Shown here: positions 1 through 6,298 of the stretch, in pieces
How the letters are laid out: every line of letters starts with the position of its first letter
How positions within the stretch are numbered: the first letter of the stretch is position 1
Origin: Sulfurovum sp.
Lineage (GTDB): Bacteria > Campylobacterota > Campylobacteria > Campylobacterales > Sulfurovaceae
Direction: 5' to 3'
Assembly: GCA_015661795.1 (NCBI GenBank)
Contig: DQVJ01000250.1
Coordinates: forward strand, 1 to 11,161
Length of the DNA stretch: 11,161 nucleotides
The notes under the pieces: generated by a model
Told to the model about the DNA's origin: nothing
Databases searched by the model: none
Seen by the model: only the letters and a program-made list of their open reading frames with translations
Program-made: the position numbers and the translations under genes

Positions 1-77
1 GAGAAGGTACGGTTGTCATTTGTGGTGAAGTTTAATGGGAAGAGACATAGGAAAGATTAGCTAGAAATGTAGATTGG
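1..77. other. Window edge, no nameable gene; possible 3' end of a plus-strand gene
   Basis: The plus strand is very G-rich here (21 G against 3 C in the first 60 bases by hand count). It has short open stretches running in from the window edge in frame 1 (stop at 58-60) and frame 3 (stop at 33-35, ending ICGEV). Either could be the tail of a plus-strand gene converging on truA, but the piece is too short to choose a frame or name a product. No hairpin with a T-run that would end truA transcription was seen. Confidence 0.3.
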
Positions 78-845
78 TCAATAACTAACTTCAATCAAAC
101 ATAACCCTCTAGCCTTAGCTTTGGCACTAAGCTTCTCCCCTTTATGATGTGCCAATGCATCAACAATGTCACATAGCTCAATCTCACCCTTACCCAATGC
201 AAACAATGCCCCTACCATATACCGAACCATGTATCTTAAAAACCCTTCTCCTACTATGTTGATACTGTAAAGGGTAGTAGCAAGCGATGAAGTATGTTGT
301 ATGAGTTCACAACTTATAACAGTCCGTAATGTGGAGTGCATAGTAGTATCTCGTTTTGCAAAGCTATAGAAGTCGTGTTCTCCTATGAAGAGTTGGCAAG
401 CTTCTTTCATGCGTATGATGTCAAGTGGTTTTTGTGAAGTGATGTGTGCCATAGAGTCGTTGAGTAGTGGGTTGTGTATGGGATCGGTACAGAAGGAGTA
501 GTGGTACTCTTTGCTTATGCTGTCTTTGTTTGGGTTGAAGGCTTTTGTGTAGGGGTGGCAGTGTAAGACACGTATGTCATCTGCTAATAGGGAGTTCATG
601 CCCAGTAGGAGTTTTTTAGAGTCTATAGCTAGAGGTATGCTGACCTTTATGACTTGTCCTTGTGCATGTACACCTGCGTCTGTTCTGCTGGCAGTGGCTA
701 TGGTACAGTCTGTGGACTTGGCTATCTTTTCTAGTACTGTTTGAATGTTTGCTTGTAGTGTAGGCTTGTCTTTGCCTTCACCAATGTCTTGCCAGCCGTA
801 GTAGTCTGTACCTTTGTATGAAACTGTGAGACGGTGATGGTACAT
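78..845 (-). CDS. truA: tRNA pseudouridine(38-40) synthase TruA
   Basis: TruA converts uridine to pseudouridine at positions 38, 39 and 40 in the anticodon arm of many tRNAs; it is a cytosolic homodimer. The 255-residue product has the usual family length. The catalytic aspartate is D56 in the RTDAGVHA motif (residues 54-61). Further family signatures are KEYHY at 112-116 (the KxYxY element), GEHDFYSF at 155-162, and GFLRYMVR followed by VG at 201-212. The ATG at 845-843 is supported by GAAGG at 857-853 on the minus strand, seven bases upstream. The gene is divergent from gltX across a 151-bp gap. Base skew changes along the gene (see findings). Identification is firm. Confidence 0.96.
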   Translation of the reverse strand: MYHHRLTVSYKGTDYYGWQDIGEGKDKPTLQANIQTVLEKIAKSTDCTIATASRTDAGVHAQGQVIKVSIPLAIDSKKLLLGMNSLLADDIRVLHCHPYTKAFNPNKDSISKEYHYSFCTDPIHNPLLNDSMAHITSQKPLDIIRMKEACQLFIGEHDFYSFAKRDTTMHSTLRTVISCELIQHTSSLATTLYSINIVGEGFLRYMVRYMVGALFALGKGEIELCDIVDALAHHKGEKLSAKAKARGLCLIEVSY

Positions 846-952
846 GAAATAGCCTTCAATACTTTTAATTTAATGAAGCATAGCTAACTTTTTAGTGATT
901 TGAACTTACATGATTTTCTTGTTTTAAAGGCTTACTTTTCAGTAAAAAACCC

Positions 953-958
953 TATAAT
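953..958 (+). promoter_or_regulatory. Putative -10 box for the gltX operon
   Basis: TATAAT lies 38 bases before the gltX start codon. No good TTGACA-like -35 box is found at normal spacing (the hexamer at 930-935 is GCTTAC), as is common in Campylobacterota. A small inverted repeat, TTACT/AGTAA, lies just upstream at 932-945. Confidence 0.5.
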
Positions 959-996
959 ATCAATCATATATTTTAAGACCTTCTGGAGCTATATAC

Positions 997-2259
997 ATGC
1001 TAAGATTTGCCACTTCTCCAACTGGAGACATGCACATAGATACCCTACGTGTTGCTATTCTTAATCACATTATTGCTCAGCAACGTAAAGAAAACTTCAT
1101 TATACGCATTGAAGATACAGATAAAGAACGTAATATAGAAGGTAAAGATACTGAAATCATGCAGATTTTAGAAAAATTTGCTCTGAGACATGAGAGTGTT
1201 TTTCATCAAAGTGAACACCTGCATATGCATCAGACACTGGCCATTCGTTTACTTGAAGAAGGAAAAGCTTTTGTGTGTACCTGTACAACAGAAAAATCTG
1301 AATCAGATCATATTTACTCTGGCCAATGTTTTGATGTAGATAAATCGGAGCATGCAAAGTTAAAAGAGAGTGGTACACCTTTTGTTATCCGTATAAAAAA
1401 ACCGAATGAAAACATAGTCTATCATGACCTCATAAGAGGAGATGTTACAAGCACCTCTGATGAAGTAGACTCTTTTGTCATACTGGGTAGTGACGGTATT
1501 CCAACCTACAACTTTGCTTCTGCATGTGATGACATGATAAGCGGTGTAGACTTCATCTTTCAAGGTGAAGTTCAGTGTTTAAATACAGCCAAGCAGTTAC
1601 ATATTAGAACTCAACTCGGGTATGAAGCAGAGACAAACTATGCTCATTTACCTATGCTTTTGAATACTGAAGATGATGATACCTCTACAGTCAAATGGCT
1701 GTTTGCAAAAGGATTTATGCCAGATGCTATTATCAACTACCTCATAGTACTGACAAATCCCAAGGCACCTAAAGAAATTTTTACACTGCCTGAAGCTATT
1801 GAATGGTTTGAGTTGGAAAATATCCCAAAATTAGCTGTAGAATTTGATGTAGAAAAACTTCGGTACATGAATAGAGAACATCTCAAACGCATGGATGACA
1901 AACAAATATCATCATTATTCGGTTTTGCTGATGCAGATGTAGGAAAATTAGTCAAACTCTATTTGGAAGAAGTTAGTACTATTAATGAACTTGCATTGAA
2001 AATCCGTCCCATCTTTGCACCTAAAGTTTTTGATGGAGAGTGGAAAGAACAGATGAAGCTTTTGCAAAAAATCATTATGGATGCCCCTATGATAAATGAT
2101 TTTAATACGTTTCAAAACTATCTTATGCAAGCATCAGGACTAGATGGTGATAATCTTGTAAAACCATTGAGACTTTTACTCACAGGGGCAGAACATGGTC
2201 CTGAACTTAGTGAAATTTATCCACTTATCAAATCTTATTTACTGGAGGTAGCGTCATGA
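997..2259 (+). CDS. gltX: Glutamyl-tRNA synthetase-like protein (GltX2 type) with degenerate active site
   Basis: This class I glutamyl-tRNA synthetase homologue has 420 residues (functional enzymes are usually about 440-490). Retained features are SPTG at 7-10, RIEDTD at 37-42, a zinc-site-like C94-x-C96 with Y107 and C111 (the fourth ligand position is D113), YNF at 171-173, and a C-terminal anticodon-binding region ending in KPLRLLLTG at 389-397. Lost features are the HIGH glycine (DMHID at 11-15, D15 instead of Gly), the RGEDH-type motif (QGEVQ at 189-193), and the whole KMSKR loop. After LPMLLN (218-223) the chain goes through TEDDDTS straight to TVKWL, about six to eight residues short. 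The frame is uninterrupted. The ATG at 997 has GGAG at 985-988, eight bases upstream. It heads a unit with the YggT gene (ATGA overlap) and slt, the position of GltX2 in H. pylori (from memory). GltX2 there charges tRNA-Gln with Glu. Family assignment is firm; charging activity is doubtful. Confidence 0.9.
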   Translation: MLRFATSPTGDMHIDTLRVAILNHIIAQQRKENFIIRIEDTDKERNIEGKDTEIMQILEKFALRHESVFHQSEHLHMHQTLAIRLLEEGKAFVCTCTTEKSESDHIYSGQCFDVDKSEHAKLKESGTPFVIRIKKPNENIVYHDLIRGDVTSTSDEVDSFVILGSDGIPTYNFASACDDMISGVDFIFQGEVQCLNTAKQLHIRTQLGYEAETNYAHLPMLLNTEDDDTSTVKWLFAKGFMPDAIINYLIVLTNPKAPKEIFTLPEAIEWFELENIPKLAVEFDVEKLRYMNREHLKRMDDKQISSLFGFADADVGKLVKLYLEEVSTINELALKIRPIFAPKVFDGEWKEQMKLLQKIIMDAPMINDFNTFQNYLMQASGLDGDNLVKPLRLLLTGAEHGPELSEIYPLIKSYLLEVAS

Positions 2260-2522
2260 TTATTGAACTTTACGGACTTATTAGAAGTATAGGAACTCTC
2301 TATATATGGATTATTATTATTGCATCATTTTTAAGCTTTGTGCGTCCTGATCCACATAACCCTGTAGTACAGATACTTTATCGTCTGACAGAACCCGCCT
2401 TTTCTTTTGTAAGAAAAAAACTGCCTTTTGTTGTTTTTTCAGGTATAGACTTGTCACCATTAGTCATTATATTTGGTTTACAGTTTATTGATATTCTTAT
2501 TAGAAATATTCTTGTTGGATAG
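2256..2522 (+). CDS. YggT-family integral membrane protein
   Basis: The product is 88 residues, a half-length (single-repeat) form of the YggT/Ycf19 family; many other bacteria have a doubled version. Two hydrophobic segments, about residues 8-28 and 64-86, flank a polar middle carrying the family signature RPDPHNPVVQ (30-39), then LTEP, and GIDLSP at 63-68 before the second segment. The family is linked to membrane homeostasis, osmotic response and cell division or chloroplast nucleoid partitioning, but no biochemical activity is established. Its ATG overlaps the gltX stop (ATGA at 2256-2259), with GGAGG at 2244-2248 inside gltX, so the two are translationally coupled. slt starts 10 bases after its stop. 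Confidence 0.88.
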   Translation: MIIELYGLIRSIGTLYIWIIIIASFLSFVRPDPHNPVVQILYRLTEPAFSFVRKKLPFVVFSGIDLSPLVIIFGLQFIDILIRNILVG

Positions 2523-2532
2523 TTATACTTCC

Positions 2533-3807
2533 ATGAAATTTCGTCTGATTATTATATTTTTATTTGCTCTGCAAGTCTCTATTTTAGAGGCTAAGACATT
2601 TACGTATTGGGAAGTGCATAATATGCCTAAGAGCGTCGAAAAAGATTATTATATATGGCGCTTCTTGTCACAAAAGACTACCACGCAGGTAGAAGCTAGA
2701 AATATTATTAAAGAAACGAGTCATCTTAACAAAAAACTACGCACTGCCTATAAAGCCAGAACAGGATTTAATGCTCCAAAGCTTAAATATAAACGAGATA
2801 CTACACCTGATCATATATGGAAACGAAGAAGTAAAGCCAATAAACATTTTAAACATGGGCTTGCACTGATGAAACAGAATAAGCCAAAAGTTGCTGCAGG
2901 CTACTTTGATTCAGCACGTAAGAACTATATCAAAAGGTATCAAAAAGACAAGGCTCTATTTTGGCTATATCTTAGTACAAAAAATATTGACTATTTAAAA
3001 AAACTACAAGAGAGCTACCACCCCAATATTTATACTTTAATGGCTGCTGATACTATTAAAGGTAAGTATCCTCCAACTATTACGCAGCAAATAAGAAAAC
3101 AAACTACCTACGGATATGATATTCAAGACCCCATAGACTGGGCGAAGGTAAAAGAAAAGATGAAACGTTCATCCAATGCCAAAATAGATGATATGGCAGA
3201 TGATTATGCATCACAGGAATGTATAGGTGTATATACATACCTAAAAGCTAAGGCATGTAATCATACGAAAGCATATTTTCCTATGCCTTACAGAGATGCC
3301 ATGAAGCATATGAGCCCGCAACGTCAAGCACTTATTTATGCTATCGCCCGTCAAGAAAGTCGATTTGTTCCAGCTTCTGTCTCTAGATCTTTTGCTTTGG
3401 GTATGATGCAATTTATGCCATTTTTGATTAAGCATATTGCAAAAGAAAAAGGTCAGAAGATGGATTTAGACGAGATGTTTAACCCTTATAAAGCTATTGA
3501 ATATGCAGATTATCATCTTGATTACCTAACTAAATACCTGCATCATCCTTTGTTTATCGCTTATGCATACAATGCAGGTATCGGGTTTACAAAAAGACAT
3601 ATTACCAATCGTTACCACTTTAGAAAAGGTGCCTATGAACCCTATATGAGTATGGAAACCATGAAAAATGTTGAAGCAAGGGAATATGGCAAAAAAGTAT
3701 TGGCTAATTATGTTATCTACCTCAATAAACTTGGTGTAACGACACGTTTATTTCCCCTTCTCAAAACATTGGCAACACCTTCTAAAACAGATAAGTTTAG
3801 AAAATAG
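2533..3807 (+). CDS. slt: Soluble lytic murein transglycosylase (Slt family)
   Basis: This is a periplasmic enzyme that cleaves the MurNAc-GlcNAc bond of peptidoglycan with formation of 1,6-anhydroMurNAc. I start it at ATG 2533 (424 residues) rather than at the in-frame ATG 2473, because from 2533 the N-terminus is a clean signal peptide (basic MKFR, hydrophobic core, cleavage likely after ILEA near residue 20). The earlier start would lie deep inside the YggT gene. Residues about 25-240 are helical and basic, like the helical superstructure domain of Slt70. The catalytic domain follows: ARQESRF with catalytic E275, GMMQFMP at 290-296, and AYAYNAG at 343-349. The ribosome site is weak (GGAT at 2517-2520), so coupling to the YggT gene is likely. 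The stop lies two bases from the convergent lipoprotein stop. Family assignment is firm. Confidence 0.93.
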   Translation: MKFRLIIIFLFALQVSILEAKTFTYWEVHNMPKSVEKDYYIWRFLSQKTTTQVEARNIIKETSHLNKKLRTAYKARTGFNAPKLKYKRDTTPDHIWKRRSKANKHFKHGLALMKQNKPKVAAGYFDSARKNYIKRYQKDKALFWLYLSTKNIDYLKKLQESYHPNIYTLMAADTIKGKYPPTITQQIRKQTTYGYDIQDPIDWAKVKEKMKRSSNAKIDDMADDYASQECIGVYTYLKAKACNHTKAYFPMPYRDAMKHMSPQRQALIYAIARQESRFVPASVSRSFALGMMQFMPFLIKHIAKEKGQKMDLDEMFNPYKAIEYADYHLDYLTKYLHHPLFIAYAYNAGIGFTKRHITNRYHFRKGAYEPYMSMETMKNVEAREYGKKVLANYVIYLNKLGVTTRLFPLLKTLATPSKTDKFRK

Positions 3808-3809
3808 TT

Positions 3810-4334
3810 TTAAAAAGGTTTTTTCTTCAATACATATTTTGCAACTTTTGCAAAATGTAATTTTCCTTCTCCGTAAAATGCACTGTTAAATATAAGATCA
3901 AAACTTTTTTTAGCGGTATAAGGAAAATGAACCAAATAAAATTGACTCCATGGAGTAAGGAAAGAAATATTTTTAAGATAGGGACTATCTGTTTCTAATG
4001 GTGTGATACTTTTATATTTTTTCCCATCGAGTGTTAAAGAAAATGCTTCCGTATCAAAATCTTCAAACTCACTCTTCTCTATATAAACACCTAGTATAAA
4101 AATTTCATCTTCTTTTTGTTGTTTTTTCACTTTTTGTTTATTCAGATATGTTGCTGTTACAAGTACTTTTGTTACTTTTTCATCAGCAGAGTAGAGTTGT
4201 ATTTTTTCAGTTTTTTGAAGTTTTTTATTATATATTTTATTTTGTGAGTGGTACTCTTTGAGAGCTTGTTCTTCCTTAGAACTACACCCCATTATGAGAA
4301 ACATTATAATAACTGTCAGCCCTACCTTTAGCAT
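3810..4334 (-). CDS. Putative lipoprotein, function unknown
   Basis: The 174-residue product has a type II signal: short basic start (MLK), hydrophobic core, and lipobox LIMG-C with the lipidated cysteine at C17, followed by SS. The mature part begins with a charged, probably helical stretch (residues about 20-50, rich in Lys and Glu). It continues as alternating short hydrophobic stretches suggesting a beta-rich domain (residues about 55-170), ending in a Lys-rich tail. I do not recognise the family. A gene at the same place in C. jejuni (Cj0842, from memory) is also listed as a lipoprotein. The start is secure: AAGGAG at 4346-4341, six bases from ATG. It is convergent with slt and divergent from mobB, and may be a cell-envelope protein. 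Confidence 0.8.
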   Translation of the reverse strand: MLKVGLTVIIMFLIMGCSSKEEQALKEYHSQNKIYNKKLQKTEKIQLYSADEKVTKVLVTATYLNKQKVKKQQKEDEIFILGVYIEKSEFEDFDTEAFSLTLDGKKYKSITPLETDSPYLKNISFLTPWSQFYLVHFPYTAKKSFDLIFNSAFYGEGKLHFAKVAKYVLKKKPF

Positions 4335-4346
4335 AATGTTCTCCTT

Positions 4347-4368
4347 ATGTTAAAAAGGATTTTAACAT
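4347..4368 (-). promoter_or_regulatory. Perfect 9-bp inverted repeat in the lipoprotein leader
   Basis: ATGTTAAAA (4347-4355) and TTTTAACAT (4360-4368) are perfect inverted arms around the four bases 4356-4359. The hairpin directly abuts the AAGGAG ribosome site (4341-4346) of the lipoprotein gene. On that transcript the loop reads UCCU, which with the next base can pair with AAGGA of the ribosome site. That makes an alternative structure possible. It could instead be a DNA operator between the two divergent genes. Confidence 0.45.
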
Positions 4369-4386
4369 ATATTCAATAAACATTTA

Positions 4387-4394
4387 AGTATAAT
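4387..4394. promoter_or_regulatory. Overlapping divergent -10 boxes for mobB and the lipoprotein gene
   Basis: TATAAT at 4389-4394 faces mobB and ends 26 bases before its GTG. On the minus strand TATACT (4392-4387) faces the lipoprotein gene about 50 bases before its ATG. The two share four bases, so RNA polymerase could not occupy both at once. No clear -35 box is present for either. Confidence 0.4.
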
Positions 4395-4420
4395 ATCTTC
4401 AATATAAATAAAGGCTGTTC

Positions 4421-4918
4421 GTGAAAAAAAGAGTTTCTGTAGCATTTACAGGTCCTTCGGGTAGTGGGAAAACTTCTTTGGTTGAAAAAATTGCTAAAAT
4501 ATTGATAGAAAATCAAAAAGTTGCTATCATTAAAAACGACCCTAAGGACAAAGCTAACTTTGATGTTGAGGGTAAGGACAGTTATAAATTTTCACAAACT
4601 GGTGCAGAAGTAGTAGTCACATCACCTACACGAACGACCTACTTCTCACAAAGAGAAAAAACCTTGGATGATATCATTATGATGATAGATGATTTTGATA
4701 TTTTACTTGTTGAAGGCCTCAAAACATTGCCCTTACCTCGTATAGCTATTTTTAGAAATAAAATAGATGAAAGCTATTTTGAATACAGCGAAGCTATAGC
4801 CATTGACGATACAGTTAATATCAATGACTATACAATACCAAAGCATATTGATATTCTTGATTTGAATGATACTGCTAAGATTATTGATTGGATTAATGTT
4901 CATGCAAAAACAATATAA
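4421..4918 (+). CDS. mobB: MobB, molybdopterin-guanine dinucleotide biosynthesis adaptor
   Basis: MobB is a GTP-binding P-loop protein that partners MobA in attaching GMP to molybdopterin. This gives the MGD cofactor of nitrate, formate, DMSO and other oxidoreductases. The 165-residue product is of normal length. It has Walker A GPSGSGKTS at 11-19, the family segment DVEGKDSYKF at 48-57 (the usual DxPGKDSxR-type motif), and the hydrophobic strand DILLVEGLK at 93-101. The start is a GTG at 4421 with AAGG at 4411-4414, six bases upstream. It leads a unit with fbp, whose start is 15 bases after the mobB stop. The pairing with fbp has no evident functional logic but follows the Campylobacter order. 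It implies that the host has molybdoenzymes. Confidence 0.92.
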   Translation: MKKRVSVAFTGPSGSGKTSLVEKIAKILIENQKVAIIKNDPKDKANFDVEGKDSYKFSQTGAEVVVTSPTRTTYFSQREKTLDDIIMMIDDFDILLVEGLKTLPLPRIAIFRNKIDESYFEYSEAIAIDDTVNINDYTIPKHIDILDLNDTAKIIDWINVHAKTI

Positions 4919-4933
4919 CAAAGGAAAATTTAT

Positions 4934-5785
4934 ATGCAAACCATATTTGACACGATCAAAAAAGTAGCTATTAAAATAGACGATGCCATCAAGACTGAAG
5001 ATTTGGGTTACAGTGACAGTTCAAACTCATCTGGTGAAGACCAACTAAAATTAGATGTAAAAAGTGATTATATCATTGAAGAGGCATTTAAAGATGTTAC
5101 TATTGTAAAAGCCTTGGTAAGTGAAGAAAAAGAAGGTGTTCTTAAATTGCATGAGGATGGTAAATATACGGTCTGTTATGATCCTTTAGATGGTTCTAGT
5201 CTTGCGGATGTTAATCTCTCTGTAGGGTCTATATTTGGCATCTATGAAGGTGAACTCATAGCTGAAAATATGCTTGCATCAGCCTATGTTGTTTATGGAC
5301 CTCGTGTTGAATTGGTAATTGCCACAAAAGGGAAGAAGCCTCAACATTACCGCTTGCAAGAAGACCTTTTTAACTTGATTTCTGATATCACACTGGATGA
5401 AAGAGGGAAACTGAATGCTCCAGGCGGAACACAGCAAAATTGGTCTGATTATCACAAAAGTTTTATTGATGATCTTTTTAAAGAAGGATACAGATTACGT
5501 TATTCAGGTGGTATGGTGCCCGACCTTCATCAAATCCTTCTTAAAGGTGGAGGCATTTTTTCTTACCCAGGTACTTCTGATAAGCCTCACGGGAAATTAA
5601 GACAACTCTTTGAAGTAATACCTTTTGCATTTATTTTTGAACAGGCTGGAGGACAAGGAGTTAATGATAAGGGTGTAAGACTTACTGAACTTATCCCTGA
5701 ACATCCACATGACACAAGTCCTTGTTTTTTTGGATCAAATTATGAGATAAATGCGATGAAAAATGCTTATGGTATCAAGCAATAA
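4934..5785 (+). CDS. fbp: Fructose-1,6-bisphosphatase, class I
   Basis: This cytosolic Mg-dependent enzyme hydrolyses fructose 1,6-bisphosphate to fructose 6-phosphate, the committed step of gluconeogenesis. It suits an organism that builds sugars from small organic acids or fixed CO2. At 283 residues it is slightly shorter than the E. coli enzyme. The metal site is seen as SEE at 63-65 and DPLDGSS at 83-89. The substrate region is RYSGGMVPDLHQ at 189-200, followed by HGKLRQLFE at 219-227 and FEQAGG with E236 at 235-240. ATG 4934 has AAGGA at 4921-4925, eight bases upstream. The stop overlaps the next start by one base (TAATG), so the downstream small protein is probably coupled to it. Confidence 0.96.
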   Translation: MQTIFDTIKKVAIKIDDAIKTEDLGYSDSSNSSGEDQLKLDVKSDYIIEEAFKDVTIVKALVSEEKEGVLKLHEDGKYTVCYDPLDGSSLADVNLSVGSIFGIYEGELIAENMLASAYVVYGPRVELVIATKGKKPQHYRLQEDLFNLISDITLDERGKLNAPGGTQQNWSDYHKSFIDDLFKEGYRLRYSGGMVPDLHQILLKGGGIFSYPGTSDKPHGKLRQLFEVIPFAFIFEQAGGQGVNDKGVRLTELIPEHPHDTSPCFFGSNYEINAMKNAYGIKQ

Positions 5786-5982
5786 TGTCTGAAACAATTC
5801 TTGATGAATGGCAAATTATTTTGGTTCAAAAAAAAGATGAACTAGAGTCATGCCAAACAGAAAAACAGGTAACTTCATGTATGAAATGCGATAAACTTTT
5901 AGATTGTGAAATTCGTGATGCATATATCAAGGCTGTATATGACAGTATGAGTAAAGGGAAAGGTGGTGGATTTGAATTTTAA
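5785..5982 (+). CDS. Small four-cysteine protein of unknown function
   Basis: The 65-residue product has C23, C32, C35 and C41 in a C-x8-C-x2-C-x5-C pattern, which could hold a zinc ion or an iron-sulfur cluster. The first 25 residues are probably helical, and the C-terminus is glycine-rich ending in GGGFEF. It starts on the TAATG overlap with fbp and has no ribosome site of its own, so it depends on fbp translation. A small gene sits at the same place between fbp and metG in C. jejuni (Cj0839c, from memory), which supports it being real. Its stop is shared, base for base, with the convergent GIY-YIG gene (TTAA at 5979-5982). I know of no function. A role in metal handling is only a guess from the cysteines. 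Confidence 0.75.
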   Translation: MSETILDEWQIILVQKKDELESCQTEKQVTSCMKCDKLLDCEIRDAYIKAVYDSMSKGKGGGFEF

Positions 5983-6230
5983 GAATATCCTTCTATCAGA
6001 GCTATTTTCATAGCTCTAGTCATATTTTTTTTTATTTCATATTCTCTTTTTGATGCTTTGCTTCTATCTAGGTATTCTTCACTATAAACCAGGACTACAG
6101 GTCTTCTGGTACGTGTATACTTTGCACCTTTTGCAGAATGGTTATGTTCTTCTATACGACGTTCTAATTTTGTTGTGATTCCAGTGTACAGTGTGTTATC
6201 TGAACATCTTACTATATAAAGATAATACAT
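5979..6230 (-). CDS. GIY-YIG domain nuclease, UPF0213/YhbQ type
   Basis: The 83-residue product consists of little more than one GIY-YIG domain, the normal size for the UPF0213 (YhbQ-like) family. Visible motifs are LYIV at 4-7 and LYTG at 14-17 (the GIY and YIG strands), catalytic arginine R24 or R25 in KLERR, AKYTRTRRP at 36-44, and the metal-binding glutamate E63 in KREYEIKK. E. coli YhbQ has been linked to DNA damage response, but the natural substrate of small single-domain members is not settled. The ATG at 6230 has no good ribosome site. The gene is the last of three on the minus strand and may be co-transcribed with the two paralogous genes upstream, 54 bases away. Confidence 0.88.
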   Translation of the reverse strand: MYYLYIVRCSDNTLYTGITTKLERRIEEHNHSAKGAKYTRTRRPVVLVYSEEYLDRSKASKREYEIKKNMTRAMKIALIEGYS

Positions 6231-6274
6231 GATAATGAATGAGGGAACTATAAAGTATGAAGTTGAATGGCTTT

Positions 6275-6298
6275 AGAAGAGAGGCTAATCTCTCTTCT
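6275..6298. repeat. Perfect 9-bp stem-loop over a stop codon
   Basis: AGAAGAGAG (6275-6283) and CTCTCTTCT (6290-6298) are perfect inverted arms around a six-base loop. The loop contains the stop codon (6287-6285) of the minus-strand 99-residue gene. Neither strand has a T-run after the stem, so it is not a standard Rho-independent terminator. It could shield the message end or mark a processing site between this gene and the GIY-YIG gene. Confidence 0.5.

Noticed and set aside
1640..1700. Frameshift or sequencing error explaining the missing KMSKR
   Set aside because: Both flanks are in the same frame with strong family similarity, and no other frame encodes a KMSKR-like stretch here.
997..2259. 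gltX as GluQ-RS (YadB), the known short GluRS paralogue that modifies queuosine in tRNA-Asp
   Set aside because: GluQ-RS lacks the anticodon-binding domain and is about 300 residues long. This protein keeps the C-terminal domain and lies at the GltX2 locus.
2473..2532. Earlier in-frame ATG for slt
   Set aside because: It would place about 20 hydrophobic residues before a complete signal peptide and overlap the YggT gene by 50 bases. ATG 2533 gives the normal start of an exported protein.
6275..6298. Rho-independent terminator
   Set aside because: The stem is perfect but no run of T follows on either strand, so it is kept only as a stem-loop.
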